From positions 63,500-127,499 of the forward strand of contig NZ_MLQS01000017.1 in the NCBI RefSeq assembly GCF_001866055.1: a DNA stretch of 64,000 bases, given 5' to 3'. Origin of the DNA: Anaerobacillus alkalidiazotrophicus. GTDB taxonomy: Bacteria > Bacillota > Bacilli > Bacillales_H > Anaerobacillaceae. Below are positions 1 to 8,540 of the stretch, in pieces. Made by a program: the position numbers and the translations under genes. The notes beneath the pieces were generated by a model. That model saw only the letters and a program-made list of their open reading frames with translations. It had not been told where the DNA came from and searched no databases. Every line of letters starts with the position of its first letter. Position 1 is the stretch's first letter.

Positions 1-2
1 TT

Positions 3-203
3 GTTATGTTATGTGCGTTAGCTCTAGGTCTGTTTACACCACCGATCGGGTCAAATTTATTTATTTCATGTCACCTAGCTGATATCAGTATTGAAAAAGC
101 AACGAAAGATGTTGTACCTTTCTTTCTAGTAGGTGCAGTGGTTGTTTTTCTTGTTGCATATATCCCATTTTTGTCTTTGTGGTTACCTAGTTTATTTGGG
201 TAA
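3..203 (+). CDS. dctM: TRAP transporter large permease (DctM family), C-terminal end, cut by window edge
   Basis: The frame enters from outside the window and ends at 203. The 66 visible residues read like the end of a DctM-type permease: a GLFTPPIGSNLF segment (the conserved TPPxGxNLF region), a short polar stretch with SIEKATKD, then a final membrane helix ending LWLPSLFG. DctM is the roughly 430-residue, 12-helix channel subunit that moves C4-dicarboxylates or other organic acids using a sodium gradient and a periplasmic binding protein. The ATG at position 6 is internal, not a start. The substrate cannot be told from this fragment. No binding-protein gene follows, so any partners lie upstream. 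Confidence 0.72.
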   Translation, partial: VMLCALALGLFTPPIGSNLFISCHLADISIEKATKDVVPFFLVGAVVVFLVAYIPFLSLWLPSLFG

Positions 204-423
204 AAAGATTATCAATAGTCTCATAGAAAGATATTTAGAGTTTGATAGTTAAGCTTTATTGTATTTAAGTGCCTGTGAATTCATCATAAGTACTTAGTGT
301 AGAGAAAATTGGAAAAATAACTTTTTTTGGAGTGCCAAATCAGTATTGGTGCTCCATTTTTTATTGATAAATTAACACTTTTATCAATTTAGGATACTGC
401 TTTAACCTATCAATAATTTAGGG

Positions 424-674
424 GAACGCTTCGGACTTCGAAACAAAAGATCAATTGAAGGATGGAAATGATGCAGATCTGACAATTTTTAAGCTAGATG
501 AAAAATATATAGTTATCAAATCTGACATTTTATTTCGACATGTATTCTCCTTATGAAAAAGTAGAAACAACAGAAAAAATAGTTGCCACAATTGGCCGAA
601 GAAAGGTTGTTTTTGACCAAAAAAGGGACCATAACACTACAAATATTAGTTTAGAAACTAATTACGTTAGATGA
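424..674 (+). pseudogene. Decayed C-terminal remnant of an amidohydrolase
   Basis: Two overlapping frames keep the feel of one protein end. The first, from about 424, reads KDGNDADLTIFKLDEKY, the usual 'G-DADLTIF' strand near the end of cyclic amidohydrolases (dihydroorotase/deacetylase-like). It breaks near 540. The second frame, 540-674, carries on with MYSPYEKVETTEKIVATI and GRRKVVFDQK, matching the family's closing 'G-x-VV' segment. The roughly 300-residue catalytic barrel is absent and there is no credible start, so this is a relic. It lies just upstream of an amide/ureide degradation block and may be a lost hydrolase of that pathway, but the exact family is uncertain. Confidence 0.55.
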
Positions 675-829
675 AGTGATCAAATAGGAAACTTGTTTTT
701 GTATATAGTGACCAATGACGATCTTCTCTAGTCGCTTTAAGATAGGACTATAAGTTGCACCGAAACAGATGGATTGAGGTCAGCAAAAAACTGAATACTT
801 GAAATGAATTATTAAAGGGGGCAACTTGA

Positions 830-1582
830 ATGAGTTTACAAGTAAGTGGTGTTCGTAAGTTTTTTTATTCAAAAGAGGTTTTAAAGCAAATTGACTTTAA
901 CATCAAAGAAGAGGAATTTGTATGCATCCTTGGTCATAGTGGTTGTGGGAAATCTACTTTACTTAATATGATTGCTGGATTTTTAACTCCAGACGAAGGT
1001 GAAATCTATGTAAACGAAAATCGTGTGAAAGGTCCAGCAAAAGAACGGGGAGTTGTATTCCAAGAACACGCCTTATTTCCTTGGTTTACAGTAAGAGAAA
1101 ATATTGCTTTTGGGCCCACCATTCAAAAAGAAAACAAAACAAAAGTAAATGAAAAAGTAGACTACTACTTAAAGTTAGTTGGTTTAGCGGAGTTTGCTGA
1201 TCACTATCCATCTCAATTGTCAGGTGGCATGAAACAGCGTGTAGGAATTGCTCGGGCTTTAGCAAATGAACCTGAGGTGTTATTAATGGATGAGCCATTT
1301 GGAGCATTAGATATTTTAACAAGAGAGACGATGAGACGAGAATTGACAAGAATTTGGTCAGAGTTAAAACCAATTGTTATTTTTGTTACCCATAGTATCT
1401 CAGAAGCGATACATCTTGGGGATCGAATACTTGTGATGAAAGAAGGTCAGGTTGCAGCTGATTATAAAGTGAATATGGATCGGCCACGTGATCAACGTGA
1501 TCCTGAGTTTACGAGATTAACAGAAGAGTTAGAAACTATTTTAATGGAGGAGAAGCAAAATGAGTACAGTCAAATCAGTTAA
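830..1582 (+). CDS. ABC transporter ATP-binding protein, nitrate/sulfonate/taurine/ureide type (SsuB/TauB-like)
   Basis: A complete 250-residue ATPase preceded by GGGGG about ten bases before the ATG. Visible motifs in order are the Walker A loop GHSGCGKST (about residue 35), a Q-loop [11 protein letters not shown], the signature LSGGMKQRV, Walker [13 protein letters not shown] and the switch histidine in FVTHSISEA. The GALD and LFPW forms are typical of the NitT/TauT family, which imports nitrate, sulfonates, taurine, cyanate, thiamine precursors or ureides. It overlaps the permease gene by 23 bases and so is translationally coupled to it. The neighbouring amide/ureide catabolic genes suggest a nitrogen-rich organic substrate; this is inference. 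Confidence 0.88.
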   Translation: MSLQVSGVRKFFYSKEVLKQIDFNIKEEEFVCILGHSGCGKSTLLNMIAGFLTPDEGEIYVNENRVKGPAKERGVVFQEHALFPWFTVRENIAFGPTIQKENKTKVNEKVDYYLKLVGLAEFADHYPSQLSGGMKQRVGIARALANEPEVLLMDEPFGALDILTRETMRRELTRIWSELKPIVIFVTHSISEAIHLGDRILVMKEGQVAADYKVNMDRPRDQRDPEFTRLTEELETILMEEKQNEYSQIS

Positions 1583-2435
1583 AGTAACGTCTGCTTATAC
1601 AAAAGCAACTCCTACTAAGGAAAAAAAGAATTTATTTTTAGTATTAAAAAATGACTCGTTCCAAAGGGGAGTAACAATCGTTAGTTTCTTTGTCATCTGG
1701 CAAATTTTTGGGATGATGAATGCTCATTTTATCTGGTTTAATCCTGTCTATCTTCCAACTCCAACTGATATCTTGCAATCTGGTTTACGGATGATCGAGC
1801 AAGGAGTGCTTTGGAAACATATTTGGTCTAGTACTTCTCGTTTAGCAGTTGGTTTTTCTCTTGGAGTTATCTTAGCTGTTACTGCTGGATTTTTAATAGT
1901 ACGCTACAAATGGATTGAAAATACTCTCGATCCGTTAGTGAATATGATTGGACCTATTCCGCCATTTGCGTTTCTTCCTATTTTTATCATTTGGCTAGGA
2001 GTTGGAGAAGTATCAAAATTAACGTTAATTACTTATTCTACAGCTTTACCTATGCTTGCTTATACGGTTGATGGTATCCGGAATGTAAATCCTTTACTAA
2101 TACGATCAGCATTATCACTAGGGGCATCACAAGCAATGGTATTTAAAAAAATAATATTACCTTCAACGTTACCGGCTATTTTTGTTGGCATGCGTGTAAG
2201 TTTAGCTGTTGCATTTTCGGCAATGGTTGTATCCGAAATGATTGGAGCAGATGCTGGGTTAGGTTATATGATTATTGACTCGCGTAACTTTTTCATGATG
2301 GCAAATATGTTTCTTGCATGTGCTTTAATTGGGTTACTTTATTCGATTTTTGCAGGAATTCTTACAATGACTGAACGACGTATCTTCCGCTGGAAACAAG
2401 GAACACAGTTTACAGATGCGGTTAATAAAAAATAA
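1560..2435 (+). CDS. ABC transporter permease, NitT/TauT family (SsuC-like)
   Basis: A 291-residue membrane protein with about six helices. The start at 1560 lies inside the end of the ATPase gene and has GGAGG (1545-1549) at good spacing. The cytoplasmic loop [27 protein letters not shown] is the EAA-type motif that docks with the ATPase, and it has the binding-protein-dependent permease signature GAS-x8-LP. Length and helix layout match SsuC/TauC permeases, which work as homodimers with two ATPases. It is the middle gene of the ATPase-permease-binding protein operon at 830-3543. Substrate specificity is set by the binding protein and is not readable here. Confidence 0.88.
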   Translation: MSTVKSVKVTSAYTKATPTKEKKNLFLVLKNDSFQRGVTIVSFFVIWQIFGMMNAHFIWFNPVYLPTPTDILQSGLRMIEQGVLWKHIWSSTSRLAVGFSLGVILAVTAGFLIVRYKWIENTLDPLVNMIGPIPPFAFLPIFIIWLGVGEVSKLTLITYSTALPMLAYTVDGIRNVNPLLIRSALSLGASQAMVFKKIILPSTLPAIFVGMRVSLAVAFSAMVVSEMIGADAGLGYMIIDSRNFFMMANMFLACALIGLLYSIFAGILTMTERRIFRWKQGTQFTDAVNKK

Positions 2436-2454
2436 CAAATTGGAGATGGTGAAC

Positions 2455-3543
2455 ATGAATTGGAGCAAATTGAATCGCAAGTGGTACACAGCATTACTAG
2501 TTGGTTTATTAAGTCTCTTTGTCCTAAGTGCATGTGGTCAAGAGGAAGTAGCAAAGAAAGAAGAAACGACGGATCTTGCAGTTGCTTCAGAAACTATTGA
2601 CCCACAAGCAAACGGAGAAATTGAGCAAACAGATGTAACATTATGGGGAGTAATTGGTCCCCAAGTTTCTGGACAACAAATCATTGCTGATAAACTAGGG
2701 TACTTTGCCGAAGAAGGATTAAATGTTAATAGCAGGCTTGTTCAATCTGGACCAGATATTGGACCAATGATTGCTAGTGGTGATGCTCAGTTAAGCTTTG
2801 AAACTACGATTACGAACATTACAGTTTCTTCTAATAATATTCCAACAGTTATTGTTGCACCGATGGCTAACATTGCAGGAACCCAAGCAGTGGTTGCGCG
2901 TCCAGGACTTGAGATTACTAGTGCCAAAGATATTGAGGGGAAAAAAGTTGGAATGGTTAACGGTGCTGGAATCATGATTGCTTTTCAAAACATGGCAAAA
3001 GAAATGGGAGTAGACGTTTCAAAAGTACAGTTTGTTAATATTGCTCCTGCTGACCAAATTGCTGCACTTGAACGCGGTGACATTGACATTATGGCTGCTT
3101 GGGAACCATGGATTACAAAAGCTATTGAAATTGGCGGAACTTTACTTTTTAGTGGAACAGAGGCTCACTTACCAGAAAAAGACGGAAGCGTTGATTGGAT
3201 GCGTTTTTACTCAACATTCCAAGTAAATCGTAATTACTTAGAGCAAAATCCAAATACAGTAAAAGCTCTTCTTCGTGCATTAAATCGTGCAACTGACTAT
3301 ATTAATGCCAACAGTGATGATGCTGCAGTGATATTACAAGAAGAAATGCCACATTTAACGCTTGAGGAAGTAAAGGAAATGATGGGACGAAATGTGTATT
3401 CAATGGAAGTTCCACAGGCGATGATTGATGGTTCAAACGAAATTGCTGAGTTTTTATTAGAAATGAACAACATTACGAACCTACCAGATTTCGATAGTTA
3501 TACAGACTTTAGTTTGTTAAACGAAGTCCTAAATGAGAATTAA
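2455..3543 (+). CDS. ABC transporter substrate-binding lipoprotein, NMT1/SsuA family
   Basis: A 362-residue lipoprotein: a short basic start, a hydrophobic stretch and the lipobox LSACG, so it should be anchored outside the membrane. An earlier in-frame ATG at 2416 lies inside the permease gene and lacks an RBS; GGAG at 2442-2445 sits 9 bases before 2455, so 2455 is chosen. The body follows the NMT1/THI5/SsuA fold, with QIIADKLGYFAEEGL near the front, a GPDIGPMIASGDAQLSF stretch, DIEGKKVGM and DIMAAWEPW. It completes the transporter with the two genes upstream. The likely ligand is an organic nitrogen compound feeding the amidohydrolases downstream; the ligand itself is unknown. Confidence 0.87.
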   Translation: MNWSKLNRKWYTALLVGLLSLFVLSACGQEEVAKKEETTDLAVASETIDPQANGEIEQTDVTLWGVIGPQVSGQQIIADKLGYFAEEGLNVNSRLVQSGPDIGPMIASGDAQLSFETTITNITVSSNNIPTVIVAPMANIAGTQAVVARPGLEITSAKDIEGKKVGMVNGAGIMIAFQNMAKEMGVDVSKVQFVNIAPADQIAALERGDIDIMAAWEPWITKAIEIGGTLLFSGTEAHLPEKDGSVDWMRFYSTFQVNRNYLEQNPNTVKALLRALNRATDYINANSDDAAVILQEEMPHLTLEEVKEMMGRNVYSMEVPQAMIDGSNEIAEFLLEMNNITNLPDFDSYTDFSLLNEVLNEN

Positions 3544-3550
3544 AATGCTT

Positions 3551-3583
3551 AAGTCCCCGAAAGATGGGGGACTTATTTTTTTT
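3551..3583 (+). terminator. Rho-independent terminator after the ABC operon
   Basis: An 8-base stem AAGTCCCC/GGGGACTT (3551-3558 with 3567-3574) is followed by ATTTTTTTT, seven bases after the binding-protein stop codon. It separates the transporter from the catabolic operon, which starts about 250 bases later. Confidence 0.9.
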
Positions 3584-3850
3584 ATAGTAATTAATTGGAA
3601 AAGCCTTAAATCAACTTTTGGATGAATTATTGTTATTTAAGTGAATTTATTTCGAATTATATGTAAGGTTACTTTACATATATGGTCCTTGTACAGCTAG
3701 TTACTATGAAGAATTTCAATTTCGCTCTACACTAATCTTTGTTTAGTTTGAATAAATTGCAGTATAGAATTTAGTTATCTTAAATAATGACTGTACGAAG
3801 GTCTGTTTATTATACTAGGAAAAAATAGAAAACTATTGGGAGGGATTGTC

Positions 3851-5095
3851 TTGATTGCCACTTATCAAATTAATCAACAGCGACTGTGGAGTTCACTACA
3901 GAAACTAGCTACATTCGGTGCGTCAGAAAACATTAGTGAAGAAGGAATAACTAGATTGTCTCTTCAAAAGGAAGATTTAGCTGCCAGAAAATATGTAATT
4001 GAACTCATGAAAGAAGCAGGGCTTAGCGTAAAGGTTGATGTAGTAGGAAACATCATTGGATCCTTAAAAGGTGTAGATCAAACGAAACCGATCGTTATGA
4101 CTGGTTCTCATATTGATACGGTTTATCAAGGTGGAAGGTTTGATGGTGCTCTCGGTGTCTTAGGAGCCATTGAAGCAGTACGATCAATAAAAGAATCTGG
4201 AATAAAATTACAGAACACAATTGATGTAGTCTCGTTTACCGATGAGGAAGGAACGCGATTTGGTACAGGGTATATCGGAAGTAAGGCGATGGCCGGAGAG
4301 TTAGATGAAACGATTCTTCAATTAAGAGATGATGAAGGAGTTTCATATGAAGAGGCATTTTGCCAAGCTGGATTTCAACCTGAAAGATATAAAGAAGCAA
4401 TCCGCAACAAAGAAGAAATCAAAGCTTTTATAGAAATGCATATCGAACAAGGGAAAGTGCTAGAAGGAAACAACCTCCCCATTGGAATTGTAACAAGTAT
4501 CCAAGGACCTGTATGGATGGAAGTAACCTTTGAAGGTCATGCAGATCATGCTGGTGCAACTCCGATGAACATGAGATACGATTCAGGATTAGCGATGGCA
4601 GAAGTGATGTTAGATGTGGAAAAAATAGCGACTCAATATGGTGGAGTTGGAACGGTAGGTAAGTTAAGAATTGAGCCAGGTGGGGTGAATATTATTCCTG
4701 GGATTTCCAAATTTTCAATTGATCTTCGTCATATTGATAAAACAAAACGAATCGATATGGTTAACAAAGTAAGGGAAGCGATTCATCAAGTTTCGATTAA
4801 AAGAGGAGTTAGCGCTAAAGTCGATGTGAAAAAGTCTGTAGATCCGAAAGTGTGCTCACCCAAAGTGATGGAAGCTATTGAAGAGGCTTGTCATCAACTA
4901 GATCAACCAACAATGAAATTACAATGTGGGGCTGGACACGACTCGTTAATAATGGCTAATATAACGGAAATGGGAATGATCTTTGTTCGCTCAAAAGATG
5001 GGATTAGTCACCATCCGAAAGAATGGACGGACACAGAAGATTGTGCGATTGGAACACAAGTATTATTCAACACTTTAGTTAACTTAGCTCAATAA
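3851..5095 (+). CDS. allC: M20-family Zn hydrolase: allantoate amidohydrolase / N-carbamoyl-L-amino-acid hydrolase
   Basis: A 414-residue M20-type amidohydrolase. It starts at TTG 3851, six bases after GGGAGGG (3838-3844). Bimetal ligands are visible in GSHIDTV, GGRFDGALGVLG, FTDEEGTRF (the tandem Glu), EMHIEQG and, near the end, GISHHPKE. GAGHDS matches the family's substrate-binding segment. Members hydrolyse allantoate, ureidoglycine or N-carbamoyl amino acids, releasing ammonia and CO2. The length and the pucG-like gene 16 bases downstream favour allantoate amidohydrolase (B. subtilis PucF role) over hydantoinase-type carbamoylase; sequence reading alone cannot separate them. It is the first gene of the operon 3851-10193. 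Confidence 0.82.
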   Translation: MIATYQINQQRLWSSLQKLATFGASENISEEGITRLSLQKEDLAARKYVIELMKEAGLSVKVDVVGNIIGSLKGVDQTKPIVMTGSHIDTVYQGGRFDGALGVLGAIEAVRSIKESGIKLQNTIDVVSFTDEEGTRFGTGYIGSKAMAGELDETILQLRDDEGVSYEEAFCQAGFQPERYKEAIRNKEEIKAFIEMHIEQGKVLEGNNLPIGIVTSIQGPVWMEVTFEGHADHAGATPMNMRYDSGLAMAEVMLDVEKIATQYGGVGTVGKLRIEPGGVNIIPGISKFSIDLRHIDKTKRIDMVNKVREAIHQVSIKRGVSAKVDVKKSVDPKVCSPKVMEAIEEACHQLDQPTMKLQCGAGHDSLIMANITEMGMIFVRSKDGISHHPKEWTDTEDCAIGTQVLFNTLVNLAQ

Positions 5096-5111
5096 AAAGG
5101 AGGCAAGGCTT

Positions 5112-6362
5112 ATGAACCATATAGGGCATTTACACATTCCAGCACGTACGATTATGACACCAGGACCAGTTGAAGTGGATCCGAGAGTTTTAAAAGCAAT
5201 GTCTAGTTCGATTCTAGGACAATTTGATCCACAGTTTACAGCGATAATGAATGATACGATGGGATTATTACGTAAGGTTTTGCAAACAAACAATCATTGG
5301 GCGTTTCCGATAGATGGAACTTCACGAGCGGGAATTGAAGCAATGTTATGTAGTGTTATTGAAGAAGGAGATGGTGTGCTTATCCCTTCTTTTGGTAGAT
5401 TTGGTGGCTTACTCACTGAAATATCTGAACGGTGTGGTGCAAGAGTTCATTCACTTGTTTGTGAGTGGGGGGAAGTATTCGATCCTGAGATAATTATAAA
5501 AGAAATAAAAAAAGTGAAGCCGAAAGTTGTAGCAATGGTTCATGGTGATACATCAACTGGACGAATGCAGCCCTTAAAAGAAATTGGTTATGCGTGTCGT
5601 GAACTTGACGTTTTACTCATTGTTGATGCGGTTGCGACTGTTGCAGGGACTGATGTGAAAACGGATGAGTGGATGATCGATGGTCTTATTACAGGAACAC
5701 AAAAATGTCTTTCTGTACCTTCTGGAATGGCACCGATCACATATAATGACCGCATTGAAACAATTTTAATGCAAAGGAAGTCAATTGAAAAAGGACTCGC
5801 TACACAAACGCAGTTATCCATGAATAATTTTGATAGACGTATTCGTAGCAATTATTTTGATTTGAGCCAACTTCAAGATTATTGGAGCCCGGCACGACTC
5901 AATCATCATACAGAAGCTACTTCGATGTTATATGGATTATATGAAGGGTTGCGAATTATTTTAGAAGAAGGCCTACAACAAAGATTTGAAAGGCACCGCG
6001 TCAATGAACGAGCATTAGTTGTGGGAATAGAGGCTATGGGACTTAGTTTATTTGGTAATCCGAATTTTAAGCTACCTACCGTCACGTGTATTAACATTCC
6101 AGAAGGAGTAAACGGGGATGCTGTAAGAACGATGCTTCTTGAAGACTTTGGTATTGAGATAGCGAGCTCATTTGGACCGTTGCATGGGAAAATTTGGAGA
6201 GTAGGAACGATGGGGTATAGCTGCCAACAAAGAAATGTTTTATTAACATTAGGGGCACTTGAAGCGGTACTTCTTCATCACGGTGCAAACATTCATAAAG
6301 GTGAAGCTGTTCAAGCAGCATTAGACGTATATAAAAACGTTGGACGTGTTCATGTAAAGTAA
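5112..6362 (+). CDS. pucG: Class V aminotransferase, (S)-ureidoglycine-glyoxylate aminotransferase-like
   Basis: A 416-residue PLP enzyme, the same length as I recall for B. subtilis PucG. The start follows AAGGAGG at good spacing. It opens with the serine/alanine-glyoxylate aminotransferase hallmark MTPGPVEVDPRVLKAMS. VDAVATVAGTD carries the PLP-pyridine Asp, and TGTQKCLSVPSGMAP carries the Schiff-base Lys. PucG moves the amino group of ureidoglycine to glyoxylate, giving oxalurate and glycine in purine-ring breakdown. Following an allantoate amidohydrolase fits that step. The alternative is a general alanine- or serine-glyoxylate aminotransferase. Moderate to high confidence in the family, moderate in the substrate. 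Confidence 0.8.
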   Translation: MNHIGHLHIPARTIMTPGPVEVDPRVLKAMSSSILGQFDPQFTAIMNDTMGLLRKVLQTNNHWAFPIDGTSRAGIEAMLCSVIEEGDGVLIPSFGRFGGLLTEISERCGARVHSLVCEWGEVFDPEIIIKEIKKVKPKVVAMVHGDTSTGRMQPLKEIGYACRELDVLLIVDAVATVAGTDVKTDEWMIDGLITGTQKCLSVPSGMAPITYNDRIETILMQRKSIEKGLATQTQLSMNNFDRRIRSNYFDLSQLQDYWSPARLNHHTEATSMLYGLYEGLRIILEEGLQQRFERHRVNERALVVGIEAMGLSLFGNPNFKLPTVTCINIPEGVNGDAVRTMLLEDFGIEIASSFGPLHGKIWRVGTMGYSCQQRNVLLTLGALEAVLLHHGANIHKGEAVQAALDVYKNVGRVHVK

Positions 6363-6410
6363 TATCCGGTAAAGTTTCGTTATTATTTTAATGATACATG
6401 GAGGTGTGTG

Positions 6411-7598
6411 ATGAAGCATTATAATGCATTTATACGGGAAGACCTTATTGTTGGAGCTTATAAAGTAGGATTGTTAACTGGGCAAACTTTTGCTGTTAAA
6501 GACGTTTTTTGTGTGAAAGGGCATGTATGTAGCGCAGGGAATCCAGATTGGTTACGCACGCATGAAGCGGCAAGCCAAACGGCAACATCCATTCAAAGGT
6601 TATTAGAAAATGGCGCAAGTTTAACAGGAATGACGATTACGGATGAATTGATGTATAGCTTAAACGGCGAAAACTATCATTATGGAACACCGGTAAATCC
6701 TAAAGTTCCAGAATGTATACCAGGTGGCTCTTCAAGTGGATCAGCGGTTGCAGTAGCGGGTAATCTTGTTGACTTTGCATTAGGAACCGATACAGGTGGC
6801 TCAGTCCGAATTCCTGCAGCGTATTGTGGGATCTATGGAATTCGCCCTACACATGGAGTAGTTCCAATAGATGGCGTAATCCCGTTAGCTTCTAGCTTTG
6901 ATACAGTCGGTTGGATGACGAAGGACTCTGATGTACTTCTAGAAGTTGGTAGAATTTTATTACCAGAAAAATTGTCTAACCAAAAATTTAATCGGTATAT
7001 GTTTGTAAATGAAGCATGGGATTTAGCGGATGATGAAAGTAAAGATGCATTTTCCCCTCTTTTTGCACGATTTGAGAGTTTATTTGGGCAGAGTTCATGG
7101 ATAGAAATTTCAGAAGGAGGTTTACAGGAATGGATGAATGTATTTCGTATTTTACAAGGAATAGAGATTTGGAACACACACGGTGAATGGATCCGAAAAG
7201 AAAATCCTATATTCGGTCCTGATATTGACAGTCGGTTTGAATGGGCAAGTACGCTAAGTGATATTAACCAAGAATTACTATTAAGAGAACGAATGAAAAA
7301 CCATTTGATAGAGTTACTTGGGGAAGATGGTTTGTTCATTATACCGACGACTCCAGGGAAAGCACCATTATTAAATTTATCTGGTGAGCAAATAGAGTTA
7401 CGTCGTCAACAAACATTGCAATTGTCTTGTATTGCGGGGTTAGCAGGGTTACCACAAGTGACAATTCCGATGCAAAATGTAGATGGAAGTCCAATTGGTT
7501 TGTCGATTATTGCAGGACCACATCAAGATTTACGATTACTTGAATGGATTGAGGAACATAAAGCGTTATTTCAACAGAAACAAATAAAAAATAGTTGA
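6411..7598 (+). CDS. Amidase signature family enzyme (AMI1/AtzE-like)
   Basis: A 395-residue amidase. ATG 6411 lies six bases after GGAGG; a GTG three bases upstream is too close. The Ser-cisSer-Lys triad is readable: Lys in FAVKDVF near residue 28, GGSSSGSAVAVAG with the cis-Ser, and the nucleophile Ser in GTDTGGSVRIPA. The NPDWLRTHEAA and NGENYHYGTPVNP stretches resemble plant AMI1-type short amidases. In enterobacterial hpx purine clusters an AtzE-type amidase (HpxY) accompanies a GGT-like oxamate hydrolase. Here an amidase sits two genes before a GGT-like gene, so oxalurate or a related ureido-acid is a plausible substrate. That is inference. It overlaps no neighbour and is followed by the FAH gene at 12 bases. 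Confidence 0.82.
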   Translation: MKHYNAFIREDLIVGAYKVGLLTGQTFAVKDVFCVKGHVCSAGNPDWLRTHEAASQTATSIQRLLENGASLTGMTITDELMYSLNGENYHYGTPVNPKVPECIPGGSSSGSAVAVAGNLVDFALGTDTGGSVRIPAAYCGIYGIRPTHGVVPIDGVIPLASSFDTVGWMTKDSDVLLEVGRILLPEKLSNQKFNRYMFVNEAWDLADDESKDAFSPLFARFESLFGQSSWIEISEGGLQEWMNVFRILQGIEIWNTHGEWIRKENPIFGPDIDSRFEWASTLSDINQELLLRERMKNHLIELLGEDGLFIIPTTPGKAPLLNLSGEQIELRRQQTLQLSCIAGLAGLPQVTIPMQNVDGSPIGLSIIAGPHQDLRLLEWIEEHKALFQQKQIKNS

Positions 7599-7609
7599 GG
7601 AGATACGTG

Positions 7610-8476
7610 ATGAAACTAGCTACTATTAAACATAATGATCAAGAACTAGCCGCAGTTTTCTCGACAAAAGGAATAGTTTTACTAGAAACGATAAATCAAT
7701 TTGAGGGTCTTTCTTTTGATTTAAACCTATTCAATATCATTGAAAAAGGTCAATTAAACGAATTAATTGAATGGTATCAAAATGGTGGCAAAGAAAGATT
7801 GGAAACATACCCTATGACTTTACAAACTGAAGTAGAGTACGCTCCTTTATATAGGAACCCAAGAAAAATCTGGGGAATTGGGATGAACTATGTAACAGAT
7901 TTAATAGAAATAGAGAAAGTGAATGTAGATGATGATCCTGTTAGTTTTTTTAAACCAGATACAACACTAATTGGACCTAATGATCACATTATCCTACCAG
8001 AGCAGTCAGAACGTACAACAGCAGAGGGAGAGTTAGCTATCATTATCGGTAAGCGTTGCAAAAATATTTCAGAGGATGAAGTAGAAGATGTTATAGCTGG
8101 CTATACAACAGCATTGGATATGACAGCTAGTGATATTCACGCAATAAATCCACGCTTTTTAGCACGAGCCAAAAGTTTCGATACGTTTTTTAGCTTTGGC
8201 CCACAGTTTTTAACGAAGGATGAGGTACGAGATTTAGCTAACGTAAATGTAGCAACCGTATTAAATGGAGAAACAATTCACGAAAAAAGTGTGTCATATA
8301 TGAAGTTTCCACCAGCATTTCTTATTTCGTTTCATTCAAAAGTAATGACCTTATTGCCAGGAGACATTATTATGACTGGAACTCCAGGTTCTACGGTGAT
8401 TAGGGATGGTGACATAGTTGAGTGTCATATTGATGGGTTAGAGGCTTTGAAAAATCAGGTAGTAAGATATTCTTAA
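7610..8476 (+). CDS. Fumarylacetoacetate hydrolase (FAH) family protein
   Basis: A 288-residue protein starting at ATG 7610 after GAGGAGA. The FAH fold is shown by the metal-site Glu in AEGELAIIIGKRC, by YTTALDMTASDI, by a Lys in RAKSFDTFFSFGP and by the closing MTGTPGSTVIRDGD. Family members are Mg/Mn enzymes that hydrolyse or decarboxylate beta-keto acids, or cleave ureidoglycolate-like compounds. Several purine clusters carry one, sometimes labelled ureidoglycolate lyase without proof. It lies in the same operon as the amidase and the GGT-like enzyme. The substrate is unknown. Confidence 0.82.
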   Translation: MKLATIKHNDQELAAVFSTKGIVLLETINQFEGLSFDLNLFNIIEKGQLNELIEWYQNGGKERLETYPMTLQTEVEYAPLYRNPRKIWGIGMNYVTDLIEIEKVNVDDDPVSFFKPDTTLIGPNDHIILPEQSERTTAEGELAIIIGKRCKNISEDEVEDVIAGYTTALDMTASDIHAINPRFLARAKSFDTFFSFGPQFLTKDEVRDLANVNVATVLNGETIHEKSVSYMKFPPAFLISFHSKVMTLLPGDIIMTGTPGSTVIRDGDIVECHIDGLEALKNQVVRYS

Positions 8477-8540
8477 TGGAAAATCACTAATTTGTCAGGC
8501 TACTCTTCGTAAATATAAAAAAAGAACGGGGGAGATCAAA

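Noticed and set aside
540..674. A second selenocysteine-type UGA in the amidohydrolase piece near 560
   Set aside because: The downstream homology is in a different frame and no start or full gene exists, so it is decay, not recoding.
6833..7339. A 168-residue open frame on the minus strand within the amidase
   Set aside because: Antisense shadow of the amidase, Ser/Asn/Ile-rich, no RBS.
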